A DNA stretch of 64,000 nt. Source: Pogonophryne albipinna (lineage: Eukaryota; Chordata; Actinopteri; Perciformes; Artedidraconidae). Positions 9,735 through 21,305 of the stretch are shown in pieces. A model generated the notes under the pieces. It ran no database searches and had not been told where the DNA came from. It was given only the letters and a program-made list of their open reading frames with translations. Position 1 is the first letter of the stretch, and the number at the start of each line of letters is the position of its first letter. The stretch spans positions 11,233,112 through 11,297,111 of the forward strand of contig CM053253.1 of the NCBI GenBank assembly GCA_028583405.1. The letters are read 5' to 3'. Made by a program: the position numbers and the translations under genes.

Positions 9735-10922
9735 GAGGGGTGATCCAGGAAGACTACTGGATGTCTTCAATGACATCCACTTAAACACAGACAGTGGCAG
9801 AACTTCAGTGTTAGTATTATTAGATCTCAGTGCTGCGTTTGACACTGTTGACCACAACATATTACTCGACCGACTAGAAAACTGGGTGGGACTTCGGAAA
9901 CAGTTCTAAATTGGTTTGAATCCTACTTAAAGGACAGGAACAACTTTGTTTCTATAGGTAAATACACATCTGAGTTGACAAATATGACATGTGGGGTACC
10001 TCAAGGCTCCATCTTGGGGCCTCTTCTCTTTAACATCTACATGCTACCACTGGCTTAGATAATGAAAAACAACAAAATAAGTTACCTTAGCTATGCGGAT
10101 GACACACAAATGTACGTAACAATTTCACCAGGAGACTATGCTCCAATTCAAACACTGAGTAAGTGCATTGAACAAATCAATGACTGGATGTGTCAGAACT
10201 TTCTCCAATTAAACAAAGATAAAACTGAGGTAATGGTTTTTGGAGCCAAGGCAGAACGTATAAAAGTTAGCGCTGAGCTTCAGGCTGCAATGTTCAAAAC
10301 AACAGATAAAGCCAGACATCTAGGTGTAGTCATGGACTCTGACCTGAGTTTCAACAGTCACATTAAAACAGTTACTAAATCAGCCTACTATCACCTAAAG
10401 AATATATCTAGGATTAAAAGACTAATGTCACAGCAGGATTTGGAAAAACTTGTCCATGCTTTTATCTTCAGTAGACTCGACTACTGCAATGGTGTCTTCA
10501 CAGGTCTCACTAAAAAATCTATTAGAAAGCTGCAGCTGATTCAGAACGCCGCTGCTCGAGTCCTCACTAACACTAAGAAAGTGGATCACATCACTCCTGT
10601 TCTGAAGTCTTTACACTGGCTTCCTGTGTGTCAAAGAATAGATTTCAAAATACTGCTGCTGGTTTATAAAGCTTTGAATGGTTTAGGCCCAAAATACATT
10701 TCTGACCTACTGCTAAATTATGAACCATCCAGATCTCTCACGTCTTCAGGGACTGGTCAGCTTTCTGTCCCCAGAGTCAGAACTAAACATGGTAAAGCAG
10801 CGTTCAGTTATTATGCTCCAAATATCTGGAACAAACTCCCAGAAAACTGCAGGTCCGCTGCAACTCTGACTACTTTTAAATCCAGGCTGAAGACTTTTCT
10901 TTTTGTCGCTGCTTTTAATTGA
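9735..10922 (+). pseudogene. Decayed L2 reverse transcriptase C-terminal half
   Basis: The translation shows [20 protein letters not shown], then a frameshift near 9897 between WVGL and TVLNWF. Next come [17 protein letters not shown], an in-frame TAG near 10056, and LSYADDTQMY with the YADD catalytic motif in an open 286-aa stretch (10062-10922). The stretch ends in the usual C-terminal L2 block (LHWLPVCQRI, YAPNIWNKLP, FKSRLKTFLF). The first half of RT and the whole endonuclease are missing. One frameshift and one stop show that it is inactive. Confidence 0.85.
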
Positions 10923-11096
10923 ACTATTCACATCTTAAACTGCACTGTAACTTTTATCCATGTATTTTTTCTTTTAATGTTTATTTTATTATCTTTTCTT
11001 TTTAATGACTGATTTTAAATGCCATTTTCTTAATGTCTTTCGTTTTTTGTAAAGCACTTTGAATTGCCTTGTGTTGAAAGGTTCTATATAAATAAA

Positions 11097-11149
11097 CTTG
11101 CCTTGCCTTGCCTTGCCTTGCCTTGCCTTGCCTTGCCTTGCCTTGCCTT
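11097..11149 (+). repeat. (CTTGC)n LINE tail microsatellite
   Basis: About ten uninterrupted CTTGC units directly follow AATAAA at the 3' end of the truncated L2, the typical tail repeat of this LINE type. Confidence 0.9.
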
Positions 11150-11304
11150 ACTGGGACAAGAGTAACTTTATTAGAAGTTTAACTGTTGGTGCCTCCTTTT
11201 GAAGCGTGTTAAATTGAAGTTAAGGCATAATCTTTGTCTCCAATATCTTTCTGTACTTACAGTTATGTGTGTTTGCTACAATAATTGACATGTCTGTTCA
11301 ACAG

Positions 11305-11390
11305 CACCACGTTGAAGTTAGACGGAAGCCGCCCTCCGCCTGATGGAGCTTCTGGAAGAGTCTGCAGCGGAGCTGATTAAAGAGAACCAG
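11305..11390 (+). other. Exon-like island, 16 codons from ATG
   Basis: A good acceptor (TCTGTTCAACAG) precedes it and a donor (CAG/GTAAAT) follows. From ATG 11343 it reads MELLEESAAELIKENQ, an acidic helix-like peptide with no stop. It is not recognised. It could be the first coding exon of an unidentified or decayed gene, or chance. No phase-compatible, stop-free continuation is obvious: the next exon-like stretch at 12312 closes quickly in phase 0. A hAT MITE was inserted 75 bp downstream. Confidence 0.25.
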
Positions 11391-11465
11391 GTAAATGTTC
11401 TGCTTGATTTGTGTTAAAATGTGTCTGCTGTTCTGTTTGTACATGAATATCTCTATTCTCTAAGG

Positions 11466-11823
11466 CAGTGTTTCTCAAACTTTTTCATACCAAGGACCAC
11501 TTAACCAATAAAAAAACACTCGCGGACCACCTAACTTCACAAATATCCAAAATCACATCGTTTTTCTAGAACAGATTACAAATCGCCTGAATATGGTACA
11601 AACAAGTGGCAACATGTGTGATGAAGGTGTTGCGCGGGGCTATATCATGCAATTGAAAGTGAAACTTAAGCTCGCTCCATTGCGGAGATATTCCCGCGAG
11701 AGTGCGGAAAACTCAAATTAATTAATTAATTTCAAATGTGAAATGTTACCAATATACTCACGGACCACTAGGGGGCGCTCACGGACCACCAGTGGTCCGC
11801 GGACCACACTTTGAGAAGCACTG
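11466..11823. mobile_element. hAT MITE with perfect 8-bp target duplication
   Basis: The ends CAGTGTTTCTCAAACTTTTT and ..TTTGAGAAGCACTG are inverted repeats. CTCTAAGG flanks both sides exactly (11458-11465 and 11824-11831), a classic 8-bp hAT duplication. The 358-bp interior is non-coding, with repeated CGGACCAC motifs near the right end. Its terminus closely resembles that of the element at 40763. Confidence 0.9.
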
Positions 11824-12312
11824 CTCTAAGGTAAGTACATCTTGCCATTATGTGAAAAACCTCTCCAGTTTTTAAGTTAACATTTAGATAAAGTACATTG
11901 GAATCTAATTTTACTGTATAATATTTATATATATTTTCAAACTTACTCAATTTCAATGTTTAATATTCTGATTAAAAATGTTTTTTTCAGGAGAATTGAT
12001 AGTTTGAGCTTCTAGAACCCAATTATTTAATCAGGTTTACTTCCTGTTGGGAACAAAGCGAACATTTTATAAACTGAGCTTCCTTACTTGTAGTCATACT
12101 TTGACCGTAACAAATAAGAGTTAATATAAATTCCCATATCCACACTGTAGCTACTGTGCATATGATAATAAAGCCCTTTGAACCTTGTGAAGCTTACCCC
12201 ATCCCCTCTGCACAGAACATGTAAAATCAATGGCTACTTAAATACTGAATGAAATAGCTAGCTCAACCAAATCAGTATTGTATGTTAACACTGATTTACA
12301 TGTTTTGACAGA

Positions 12313-12501
12313 ATGGAGGCAAAGACATCGTCGAAAAAGGACTATGCTGAGTTTCGTGAAGCTCCATGTCCTCCATGAAGTGCAGCAGAAGAAGACGCCA
12401 CACCTCCCAACGTGTCCATCTCCATCGAGGGATCGGAGGTGCTTGATGAGTGTAAATGTTTGGTGAACGCCTTCTACTCACGGGCATCATCCATGCAATG
12501 A
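12313..12501 (+). pseudogene. Exon-like frame with one internal stop, unrecognised
   Basis: An acceptor-like TGTTTTGACAG leads into ATG and a frame of 62 codons reading MEAKTSSKKDYAEFREAPCPP, a TGA at 12376, then a further open part including VSISIEGSEVLDECKCLVNA before the final TGA. The composition looks protein-like and the frame is kept across the stop, suggesting a decayed gene piece or a mis-chosen frame. I do not recognise the family. It may go with the island at 11305. Confidence 0.22.
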
Positions 12502-12608
12502 ACTTAAGTAACACGTCAAAATTGAAATGCGCTTCTTTCGTTTTCAAAAATCTTTCTTGAACTTAATTTCCTCAAGATTTCTCTTGAAAGTCCACATGTT
12601 TGCATAGG

Positions 12609-12973
12609 CAGTGGTGGAATGTTGAGGTACTTGAGAATTTTCTATTCGTTGCACTTTATACTCCACTACAAATCAAAATGAAATATTGTACTTTGTGATT
12701 CACCATCTTATATAGAGTTTATAAGGTTCTGTTTTTTAATTTACATTTTTTTTTAAATATTGTTAGAAATCCTTGAGCTATTACGTTTTTGTTTGTTAAT
12801 ATTGGATTTTTTACTACAGGGTTCTTTTTACATGTTATACTCAAACAGCATTTAGCTAATTATAGTTTTACTTAAATAACATTTTCATTACCAGACTTTC
12901 ACTTGTAATAGAGTATTCTTAAGTGTGGTATGAATTTTTACTTAAGAAAAGGGCCTGATTCTTCTTCGACCTG
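12609..12973. mobile_element. Old copy of the CAGTGGTGGAA repeat family
   Basis: It starts CAGTGGTGGAATG and includes CTTTATACTCCACTACA and ATTGTACTTTGTG. It ends ACTTGTAATAGAGTATTCTTA..CTTAAG..TTCTTCGACC, the degenerate inverse end. I recognise this as a very common teleost non-autonomous DNA repeat with TTCCACCACTG ends, probably hAT-type. This copy is diverged. A second copy is at 31715-32170. Confidence 0.5.
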
Positions 12974-13115
12974 CTTTGTTTAGTTTAACCGATGTATGTG
13001 CAGTATTTGTTAAAATTATTGTAAACTGTAGATTAATCATGGCATGTATCAGACAACAGAACAAACAAAAATGTGTTTAAAAGTGTCTACTTTTTCATGT
13101 TTTGTAGTAGCCTTA

Positions 13116-13809
13116 CCCCCAGTTTCCACCGGGTCCGTCTGCGCCACGTTACGGCTGCACCGCGGCGGTCGTCAGGATCGCGGCCACTCTAGTCAATGGG
13201 TGCTATTCCACCACACGCGCCGCGTTACGGCTCAGACGCGTCCCAGACGCGTCCCAGAAGCGGCTCGGCGCAGCGCTTCTCTAAAATTAGGATGAATCCT
13301 ATTTTTGGCGCGGCGCAGCCGTAACATAAGGTCGGGCAGGCAGCCCCCCCTTGCAGGAAATGGAAAGGTGAGCATCCGGGCCAGGCCCATCCCCCACATA
13401 TACTAATTTAGCAGAACCCCCTCTTTCATCACAACACCTCCACTACGATACGCACAATGGACGACGAGGTTTTCATCATGGAAGTGGAAAAACACACTAT
13501 TTTATATGATGTAACCAATGCTTACTACAAGGACAACATCAGAAAGGACAAGGCCTGGTTTTTAGTCGCTGCAGTTTGTGGAGTGGAAGGTAACAACTAC
13601 ATATTAATGTTTTAAAGTTAATTAATACTTGTAGGTACAGTACAGAGCCATTCAGTAGTTTGACATCTTGTGAAAGTCGTTAAAAAACTGTTCAGACGCT
13701 ACGCTTCTGAAACGCTTCTGGGATGCGTCCGGTGGGTTATGGCGCTAGAGGAGGTCGGACCAAAACCACGGCGCAGCGCGGCGCAGACGGACCCAGTGGA
13801 AACTGGGGG
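13116..13809 (+). mobile_element. PIF/Harbinger-like element, 30-bp inverted repeats, TTA duplication
   Basis: The terminal repeats start CCCCCAGTTTCCAC and run on through GGGTCCGTCTGCGCC. They are inverse at 29 of 30 positions (13116-13145 versus 13780-13809). TTA at 13113-13115 is duplicated at 13810-13812, matching the 3-bp TWA target of PIF/Harbinger. The GC-rich subterminal DNA contains repeated GGCGCAGC and ACGCGTCCCAGA. The interior keeps one exon of a MADF-domain protein, and the transposase itself is missing. Confidence 0.8.
13457..13589 (+). pseudogene. MADF-domain first exon of a Harbinger element
   Basis: From ATG it reads 44 codons beginning MDDEVFIMEVEKH, followed by LYD, a YYK motif and KDKAW, then a GTAACA donor. 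The pattern E-x5-LYD-x6-Y-K-x7-AW fits the start of a MADF/Myb-SANT-like domain, the DNA-binding accessory protein of PIF/Harbinger transposons. The downstream exons and transposase are absent within the element's ends, so the gene is a remnant. An alternative is a captured host MADF exon. Confidence 0.6.
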
Positions 13810-13812
13810 TTA

Positions 13813-16270
13813 GTGTAAAACAGTTTTATTGAATAAGAATTGCATATGATGATACTTAATAATTATATTTAAATATTATCTACATATTTATTAAATAAAA
13901 GGCAAGAATAGCAAATAAAAACAACCTGAAAAGCCAAATAGTTTTTACTGGAGATTTGTAATAAGATGCAAATGTAATCTTGAGTAAAATCTAATATGCA
14001 ATAGTAAGTCAAATATACTTACAAAAACTGAAATTTGATAGTAAAGTTTACTTGAGTGTGTTTAGTAACAAACACTTCTTAACTGTGTGCTACTTGAAAT
14101 ATACGTTGTTAAATGTAGGTCAGGTGCAAAGAAGTGTCTCTAAATCTCTGTGATTTCTACCAATGCACAATATATACCGTCACTAAACCCTAGGTGCCTG
14201 TCAGACGGGGGCTTTCATCATTAAAACTAATTCCTGTAGAAATACACAGATATGGATATCAGGTACCTAACAAGGAGTCATGTCGACATTTTGCTTCAGA
14301 GCAGCTTCATTCCTCTGAACACTGCAACAGAGCTGTGTGGGATGTTAGACGTTCCTTCAAGAAAGCCTCCAGCTGTTTGCAGTTGAAGGAGGAGGGTTTC
14401 TGCTTCACGCTATGCACTCTGGAACATCTCATAAAGGTTTCATGTGTTTGTGGAGTTCATGGAAGCAGTTTGACTTCATCCTGGTGTTCGTGCAAGTACT
14501 GCTTAACTTGTTTTGCAGTGTGCCTGCATGGTTGCGTTATAAACTTAGATTTTAGAAACATTATGAAGGACGAGTGAGTTGAAAATTCATCCCATCTGGT
14601 GTTGTAAAATAATTGTTCACAACACCTGGCTGTTTTGCTAGCACAGTAAATCGGACTAAATGGCTCTTCAGACCAGACTACACTATTTCGAACACCGTGG
14701 GTGGAAATCGTTGTTTTGCTTTTAGTAAATCTACACTCATTCTGATTCATGTTGTTCAAAGACATCAAACAAGTCTGAGGAGAGCAAAAATACTCACAGT
14801 TACTTTAGCTTGACACTCATTTGAAGCGGCAGAGGCGTAGTGAATGAACTAAACAACTATAATTCTACGACATTGTTTTGTATTGGAATGTGAGATGTGT
14901 CTTATACATTGTATTAAGTAGTGACAAATGGTGTCTATTCTGAGCTGAATCCGTTTATAAAACTATTGCTGAGCTGTTTTCCAAAGCAATAAATGTGGGA
15001 CTGTGACATTTGATAAACATTCAGAAAGGTGAGATGTGCTAATCTATGCAGTATTGACTTCTCGCTCACTGAGACCAACTAAATGTTAAAATAAGTGACA
15101 GCTGCAGTATTTTAAGACTCATTTTTGCTTACTTGTTTCACAGTGAATAAATGAATGTATCAGCTCAGCAATAAACAGACAAAACAGGTTAGAGGGGAGC
15201 AGGAGAGAGGCAGGCAGGGGACCTCTGCCTCTTTTTCGACTTTTAACCGGCGTAGAAAATAGCTCTGTCTCTGAAAAGCCAGACTCAATCCATTAAACTG
15301 GCATTTGGGTGAGCTAAGTCCAGCCCTTAGAGCTTCAAAGGAAAATATATATATCCTGACGCTCCCTCAAGGCTCTGATCCGACTTCTAAATGTGGAGAG
15401 CTGATGCTTATCCAATGAGAAAATTGAAAATGCTCGCTGTCCCAAACTCAAATGATACAGGTCTCTTAATTAGGAAATGCAGGGGATAACCAGATTATAA
15501 TGTAAAACAATAGAGACTTAATAACAAAGCGTCACTCCACAGAGTAATATTGTTTTACAGCCCCCTTGACATGCATAATCCCTTTGTTGTTGTCAGATCT
15601 CTCAACCGTCATTTGCAACTCAGACTTGTGGGTGAGAACAGGAGAAAGCAACGTAATAGTTTCTGAAGTTTTTTAAATGCAACATCCGGAGTCTGCCTAA
15701 AACTGGGCATGACATGATACCCCAAAGAGCGCTTGTGGGTGGCGGTTTAACTGCCCTGCCATTTTTAATCACTGCAGGCAGCCGGGCGCAGACGGATGAC
15801 AGACCAGCCTCACATCGACCTGTCAGCGCTCCCAGCCAACCATTCAAGATGACAAGTGTCACTCTGCCATGCTGATATGTTTTCCAGAAACCTCAGGAAT
15901 ATACTCAACCCCTGTAATTTCTTCAGGCACTTTATCGTAAAGGTCAGTAGAGACGTGGAATAGACAAGCACTTTATATCAACCTTAAAGTACTCCTTAGA
16001 CCTATATTGTGGTTTACTGGAGTCCTTTATCCAAACAAAAGTCCTGTAATTACAGAATCTCTTGCCCTTGTAAGGATGCTGTATTCACTCTTGATCATAC
16101 AATCTCATATAAAGCTTTCGGGATTTAGAGAGCCGGCATTTACACTTTCTGCCTCCTCCTTATAACCCTTGGTTCTCTTTCTTTGCACTCAGAGCAGAGA
16201 GCCGGCTCACTTGTGTTAGCACAACCCCTGGCAACAAGCCTCATTACAATTTCCAGAAACTGAATATGTT
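13813..16270. other. Non-coding stretch, 2.4 kb
   Basis: There are small random frames only (up to 127 aa at 14194, with no recognisable domain or splice support). No repeat family was confidently identified. Confidence 0.4.
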
Positions 16271-16277
16271 GCGGATT

Positions 16278-16923
16278 AGGGCTGAACGATATATCGTGTC
16301 ATGGCGATAACCGCGATATGCGCATGCGCGATATTCACATCGCAGGGATTTTATTAAATGTTTTTATTAATATATATTTATTTTTTTAGGACGTGCGATA
16401 TTAAGTAGGTAAATTAACTCAAACACGTCATGTTACAATTATTTTGCTGCTTGCTACAAAAGGAAAACTTGCGCGGCTCTCATGTCAGGGGTACTTGAGT
16501 GTGTGACATGCAAGCTCTGCATGCACAGCAAACCACCAATCACAATCATTCTTGATCAGATCACAGCAGGCCCCGCCCCGCTAGTTTGCAGACCATCAAA
16601 ACACCAGTAAAAAATGAGCGAGGCACAGGAGGATAATACCGGCGAGAATGAAGATTTACTTCCAAAAAGAAAATTAACCATCTGGAACTATTTTGGATAC
16701 AAAAAGGTTCTTCTCAGCTTCATTCACAGATGAACCCCCTTATTTGAGGGTAAGCAACATGTTAGATCATGACTTAAGGTATGATGAGTCAACCAGTTAA
16801 GATCCAGACGTCCGTGACTAAAATCCTTCATCCAGTTAAATATAGTTAAAAAAAACGCAATATATATATCGCAGGGGGAAAAAATATCGCAATGTCAGTT
16901 TTTTTCAATATCGTGCAGCCCTA
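16278..16923 (+). mobile_element. hAT remnant, AGGGCTG(A/C)ACGATAT ends
   Basis: The left end AGGGCTGAACGATATATCG and the right end CAATATCGTGCAGCCCT are imperfect inverted repeats. GCGGATT flanks both sides (16271-16277 and 16924-16930), a little shorter than the usual 8-bp hAT duplication. The subterminal GCGATAT motifs recur many times. A short transposase start is retained inside. The element is internally deleted and cannot encode a full transposase. Confidence 0.75.
16614..16733 (+). pseudogene. Truncated hAT transposase N-terminus (39 aa)
   Basis: The frame starts MSEAQEDNTGENED, continues PKRKLTIWNYFGY, and stops after 39 codons. An acidic start followed by a basic patch and W-x-YFGY is typical of the region leading into the BED zinc finger of hAT transposases. 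The finger's Cys/His residues and the catalytic domain are missing because of internal deletion. Confidence 0.6.
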
Positions 16924-17409
16924 GCGGATTTACAATAGCACAGAAGCTGCTGTGAAAGATAGCCTTTGAAATTAAAACATTTAAAGAGATACGGTTTGAA
17001 ACTGCAAGATATGTCCAATGATTTTATTTAGATGTGACATTTATGCTCTCTTTAGATTATGACGTTTGCTTTGATTAGTTTTGCTGCTTTCTTTCTCGCT
17101 TGGATGATGCATTTAATGCTGATTATCAGCCTCTAGGCCGAATTAAGTTTATTTACAACCAAATTAATGTCTACGCTCGAATGGGCAAGAGCACAGAACA
17201 TGATGTATGATGATATAACAATAAAGAAAAAAAAGGTTTTGTTATTCTAGCAAGTGTTGGATAAATTATTATTTGATAAATTAAAGAAAAAGTCTATTTC
17301 ATTTCTTTGTACTTACATTTCCCCCCTAATTAAGCTATTATCCACTCGTGTGGGCTCATTCTGAACAATATTATTAGGGTCATTAGTGGCCCTGGTGGTG
17401 TGGCAGGAG

Positions 17410-17505
17410 GGAACTTTGGGATTTTAGCCTTTGCAGACCATTAACATGCACAAAAACCTATATAACATGGAAAACCCCAAAAAGCAAAATAGGGCCCCTC
17501 TATTT
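17410..17505 (-). mobile_element. Fragment of the GGCCCTATTATG MITE family
   Basis: GGGAACTTTGGGATTTTAGC, CTTTGCAGACCATTAACATG and ACAAAAACCTATATAACA, then GGGCCCCTCT, match the inverse of the left part of the copy at 19068. Only one end is present. Confidence 0.5.
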
Positions 17506-19067
17506 AATATTTCGGACATAGTGGTTTATATGCTAGATGCATGACAAAATTGGGTTTAACCATTGATGCAGACACAACATACTGACAACAGTCGGAGCTT
17601 TGATTTGATTTGATCAATTAGCACACTTTTCATTTGAGTGCAAGATGAAAATATCGGCTCCTTGTTTGTTAATTAGCGCAGTTGCCTCAGAGGACCAGGG
17701 CAATTAAATCAAGTTAATTATCAGCCATTGCCCCATGAAGGGGAAGAATGATAAAAGGACAAGCGGGCATGGTCAGTAACCTTGACGATGGATGACGCTA
17801 CACCCAAGTGTACAGCAAGAATCACAAGACCATGAACTGGTTGAAAAACAGACAATGTTGATTTTGCTTTTGCAACATCATGTGTCATCAGTGTTACTAG
17901 CCCTGAACTCATCATCATATAAGCACATTGTGAAGCCCTATTGCGCCATAGCTCCATATCTTGAGTAATTGAACTCTAACTCAGATGACTAAAAGCAACA
18001 TACTCTGTTCATTCAAATATTACATATGAGTGTCTTTAAAGCACTGAAGACATTAGGAGAAATACTTTTACCAGCACTCCTTGAAATAGTGAATTAATAA
18101 TAGTATTGGGACAAGGACAAGAGAGTGAAACAGGAAGCCGATAAGGAAAACATAACAGTGAGGATTTTCATTCACGAGGATAATGACCTTTCAATTGAGT
18201 TTAAGTATCTTACATGAAAACACCCTTAGATATTTTGAACTCCTCAATTCCATTATAACTTTAATGTATTGTCTGACGGTGTTTGGGAGCTTTTTACGGT
18301 CCTCCCGGCGCTCGCTCTGCTGCTGTTATTTGTCAAAGAACAGTAAACGTTAGTACCCTTGCAGATCAGAAGAAAAAAAAGAATGACCCAAATGTGGGAG
18401 GGACTTTTGATAGTGAAGAACAAAGGAAGAGGAAGCGGGAAAGTGCCACTCTTTCCTCTCTTCAGCCAGGAAAACACAGAGGAAGTGTTAATCTGTCCGA
18501 GGTTGGATATAATCTTCTACATTGAGATGCATTGGGAGATCATGGGGCCCTGTCACCGGTAGTTCTTGTTGTTGATTAAGGCTTTTCATCCTCCATTGGG
18601 TTTAGCCGTGGGCCTCCAGCACTTTGTCTTGTGACATGTGTAATTTCCTCTTCCCAGACCCCACATCTTGATAGTGAGCTAATAGAAACTCTCTCTGGAT
18701 CCGCTCTTAATGAAGACGGATCCTCAGATGGCTAAGCAGTCTCATTTATATTAACAGTCTATCAACTGGTTCAAGTAGATTAGGCATGTGGCGTGTGACA
18801 AGCAAAAGTGAGGGGAAGCAAGTGTATAAATATAATTTACAGGGATTTTACAGAGCTTTATTTTCGTCTAAGCCTTATCACAGCACCGCTGAAAGTTTGA
18901 TTGATCTCTAGAGTCTAGACAATGAGGAGATGAGAGGACTGTCAGTGGAGAGGGAAGATGTCATCAGATTGTTCCAGATATTCAGGGTTGTGTGTCTCGC
19001 TGAGCAGATTTAGGGCGGCTGGTTTGGATAGTTTAAGCGTGTTGTGTTTTTGGGGGGTTTTCTCTTT
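17506..19067. other. Non-coding stretch
   Basis: No gene, RNA or repeat is recognised. The open frames (up to 80 aa) have no domain or splice context. Confidence 0.35.
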
Positions 19068-19492
19068 CCTGTAGGGTGTAGTATAGGTTTTTGTGCAAAG
19101 GCTAAAATCCCAAAGTTCCCTCCAGTGGGAGTTTCTCTCCCAAACACTCTGCCTGAAACGTCTCCATTGGACTCCTTTGTTTACTTCTGTAACACAGCAA
19201 CATCACTATGTTACGCTCATGCTTCTATGGACTAGTGCTGCAACACATTGTACGTAATAGGCTAAGAGGCGGGACATCTCTAAGCGGTCGACCAATCACA
19301 ACAGAGCCGGCCATCTAACGAATCAGGACAGACTGGGCTCTGGTTTCAGACAGAGGGTGAAAAGAGGTGCTGCAGCACAGGCAGTATGAGAAAAATAAAG
19401 ACCTTTTTGAACTTTAAAGCATGGAAACATGTCACAGTAGAGGCACAACATATAAATATGAACCTGAAAATGAGCATAATAGAGACCCTTTA
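19068..19492 (+). mobile_element. Most complete copy of the GGCCCTATTATG MITE family
   Basis: It includes GGTTTTTGTGCAAAGGCTAA, GGGAGTTTCTCTCCCAAACA, CACAGGCAGTATGAGAAAAA, AAAGCATGGAAACATGTCAC and the right end AATGAGCATAATAGAGACCC. The left TTAAAGGGGCC end is missing. Non-coding; the best local reference for the other four partial copies. Confidence 0.6.
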
Positions 19493-20144
19493 AGTGAATG
19501 GTTAGGGTTAGGATTGATACATCTGTTATTTTCCTGCTTATTCTAAGAGAAATAGTTTGAAACGACTCTCAAAGATCTGAATGTCACATTTAAGTTATCC
19601 AGTTTACAATGTTAGAAACAGAACAACAAATAATCATTAACCAACTAATTGTTTCAGCTCTGGTGAATATAAAAGTATAATTAAAAAGGAGACTCGCTGT
19701 AAACTGTGATGAGGCATCCTTCCCAATCAAACTAAATGCAAAATTGAGCTTTTCAGTGCTTTCATTTGGTTTCATTTACTTCAGTGTGCTGCTGGAGTAT
19801 TTACTGTAAACTGGCCACAAAAAGCAGGATAGCAAAATACTGAAAACCAGCACCTATAGCAATTCATAGTGGCTTTACAGTGTAGGTGGTTGATTTAACA
19901 ATGTATCAGAGAAAATGTAAAAAGATATACCCACACAGGTTACCTCCAAGCTAGCAGGGTATTCCTTTGAGGTTTTATGTTTTTATTACTACAGCGTCCT
20001 CAAACAGACTGATATTAGCCTCTAATGATCCCAGCCATCCCACACAGAAAGCTCGAGGGAACAGACAACTCTCGCTGACAGAGCCTCTGGTTTACGGGGT
20101 TTCTTAACTAATAATATCATTAATAATTCAGCTCAGCTCTGTAA

Positions 20145-21302
20145 TGCCCCTTTCACACCAACGTGTTTTCAGCTCCGGCTCGGAGCTGGAGCCTGAAAAG
20201 TGCCGGTTTTTCCTGTTCACACCGCAGCGGCGCCGCCTCTTAGCTCCGGAATCCGGTTCACTTCCAGCTCCAAAAAATTGTCGGTCTAGAGGCAAGAGCT
20301 TCGGAGCTAAGAGGTGGCGTCGCTTACGTCTCTCTTACGTCGAGGCGTGCAGGAAACTAAACCCACCTCCCCTGAACATGGGTCGACTGTCATGCCTGCC
20401 AACAAGCAGTAGTGCTTATAAACACACTTTATAAAGTCAGGCAACACTAACCAGGCTTCGTGTTATTCTGTTTATTTGTACCTTACTTTGACCATCCGTT
20501 CACTGTTATTGATCATTGTGGAGAGAGGCAGACGTTTTGTTTTGTATTATAGCAGCTATCGGATGGAATCAATACATGGGCTGCACAGGTTGTCGTGTCC
20601 GACTATCACAAGTAGAATCATAATAAAAATACGCCGGTAAAATGTGCCTGTAGAAAACGGTTTATGCCACAATAGGATAGCAATAGCAAGTAGTCAGTTT
20701 AGCTTCGGTTGCTATGCTAACATCACCCATTTTATACCAGAGAAACTTTCATAACAGCGTTGTGATGCCAAACAGCGTCAATTCAGACTGACACACATTC
20801 ACTTAAGGGGAACTGGGGATATGTATCAGCTGCTTGTGTGACAGTCGGACAGTGAATACTTTAGAGCGGCCGCTGCAGTGTGAGCTAACCGGGAGCTAAC
20901 GGGAGAATAAACTCCCGTGGAAGAGCAGCCAACACTGCAGCGGTCGGTAAATTCCGCAGAAACACATTAATAAACAATGAACCACGGCACTCTGGAGAAA
21001 AGTATAAGGTTGGAGAAGTCGTTATTCAATTTATTCTGGCTTCGTGTGATTAAAAGCAACACGATCATCGACCCGACGCAGTTCCCCGTTGTTGTTGTTG
21101 TTGTTGTTGTTGTGAGCGCCGTAATGCCGCTGGGGAGCAAATCAGCGATGTAAACGGTGACGTCATGACGCAGCAGCGGCAGCACCAGTTGGGTGCTGGG
21201 GGCGGTGTGAACAGAGCGGGAGCAGAAAAGGGAAACCGGAGCTGAACCAGAAAAGCTCTAGCTCGGAGCTAGAAAGGGAAAAGCGCTGGTGTGAAAGCCG
21301 CA
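20145..21302. mobile_element. Inverted-repeat transposon with TAA duplication (PIF/Harbinger-like)
   Basis: The left end TGCCCCTTTCACACCAACG and right end CGCTGGTGTGAAAGCCGCA are inverse at most positions. TAA flanks both sides (20142-20144 and 21303-21305). AGCTCGGAGCT-type palindromes lie near both ends. The interior has a (GTT)n run at 21088-21111 and no transposase frame. A TWA-type duplication points to PIF/Harbinger, but the class is inferred only from ends. Confidence 0.55.
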
Positions 21303-21305
21303 TAA

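Larger units (their letters stand above)
9735..11149 (+). mobile_element. 5'-truncated L2-type LINE copy
   Basis: It keeps only the second half of the reverse transcriptase, the C-terminal region, the 3' UTR (AAAGCACTTTGAATTGCC) and a (CTTGC)n tail. The 5' border is approximate because homology simply starts inside the RT domain, as expected from incomplete reverse transcription. It belongs to a different family from the 2955-6770 element, judged by protein sequence and tail. The copy is not functional. Confidence 0.82.
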
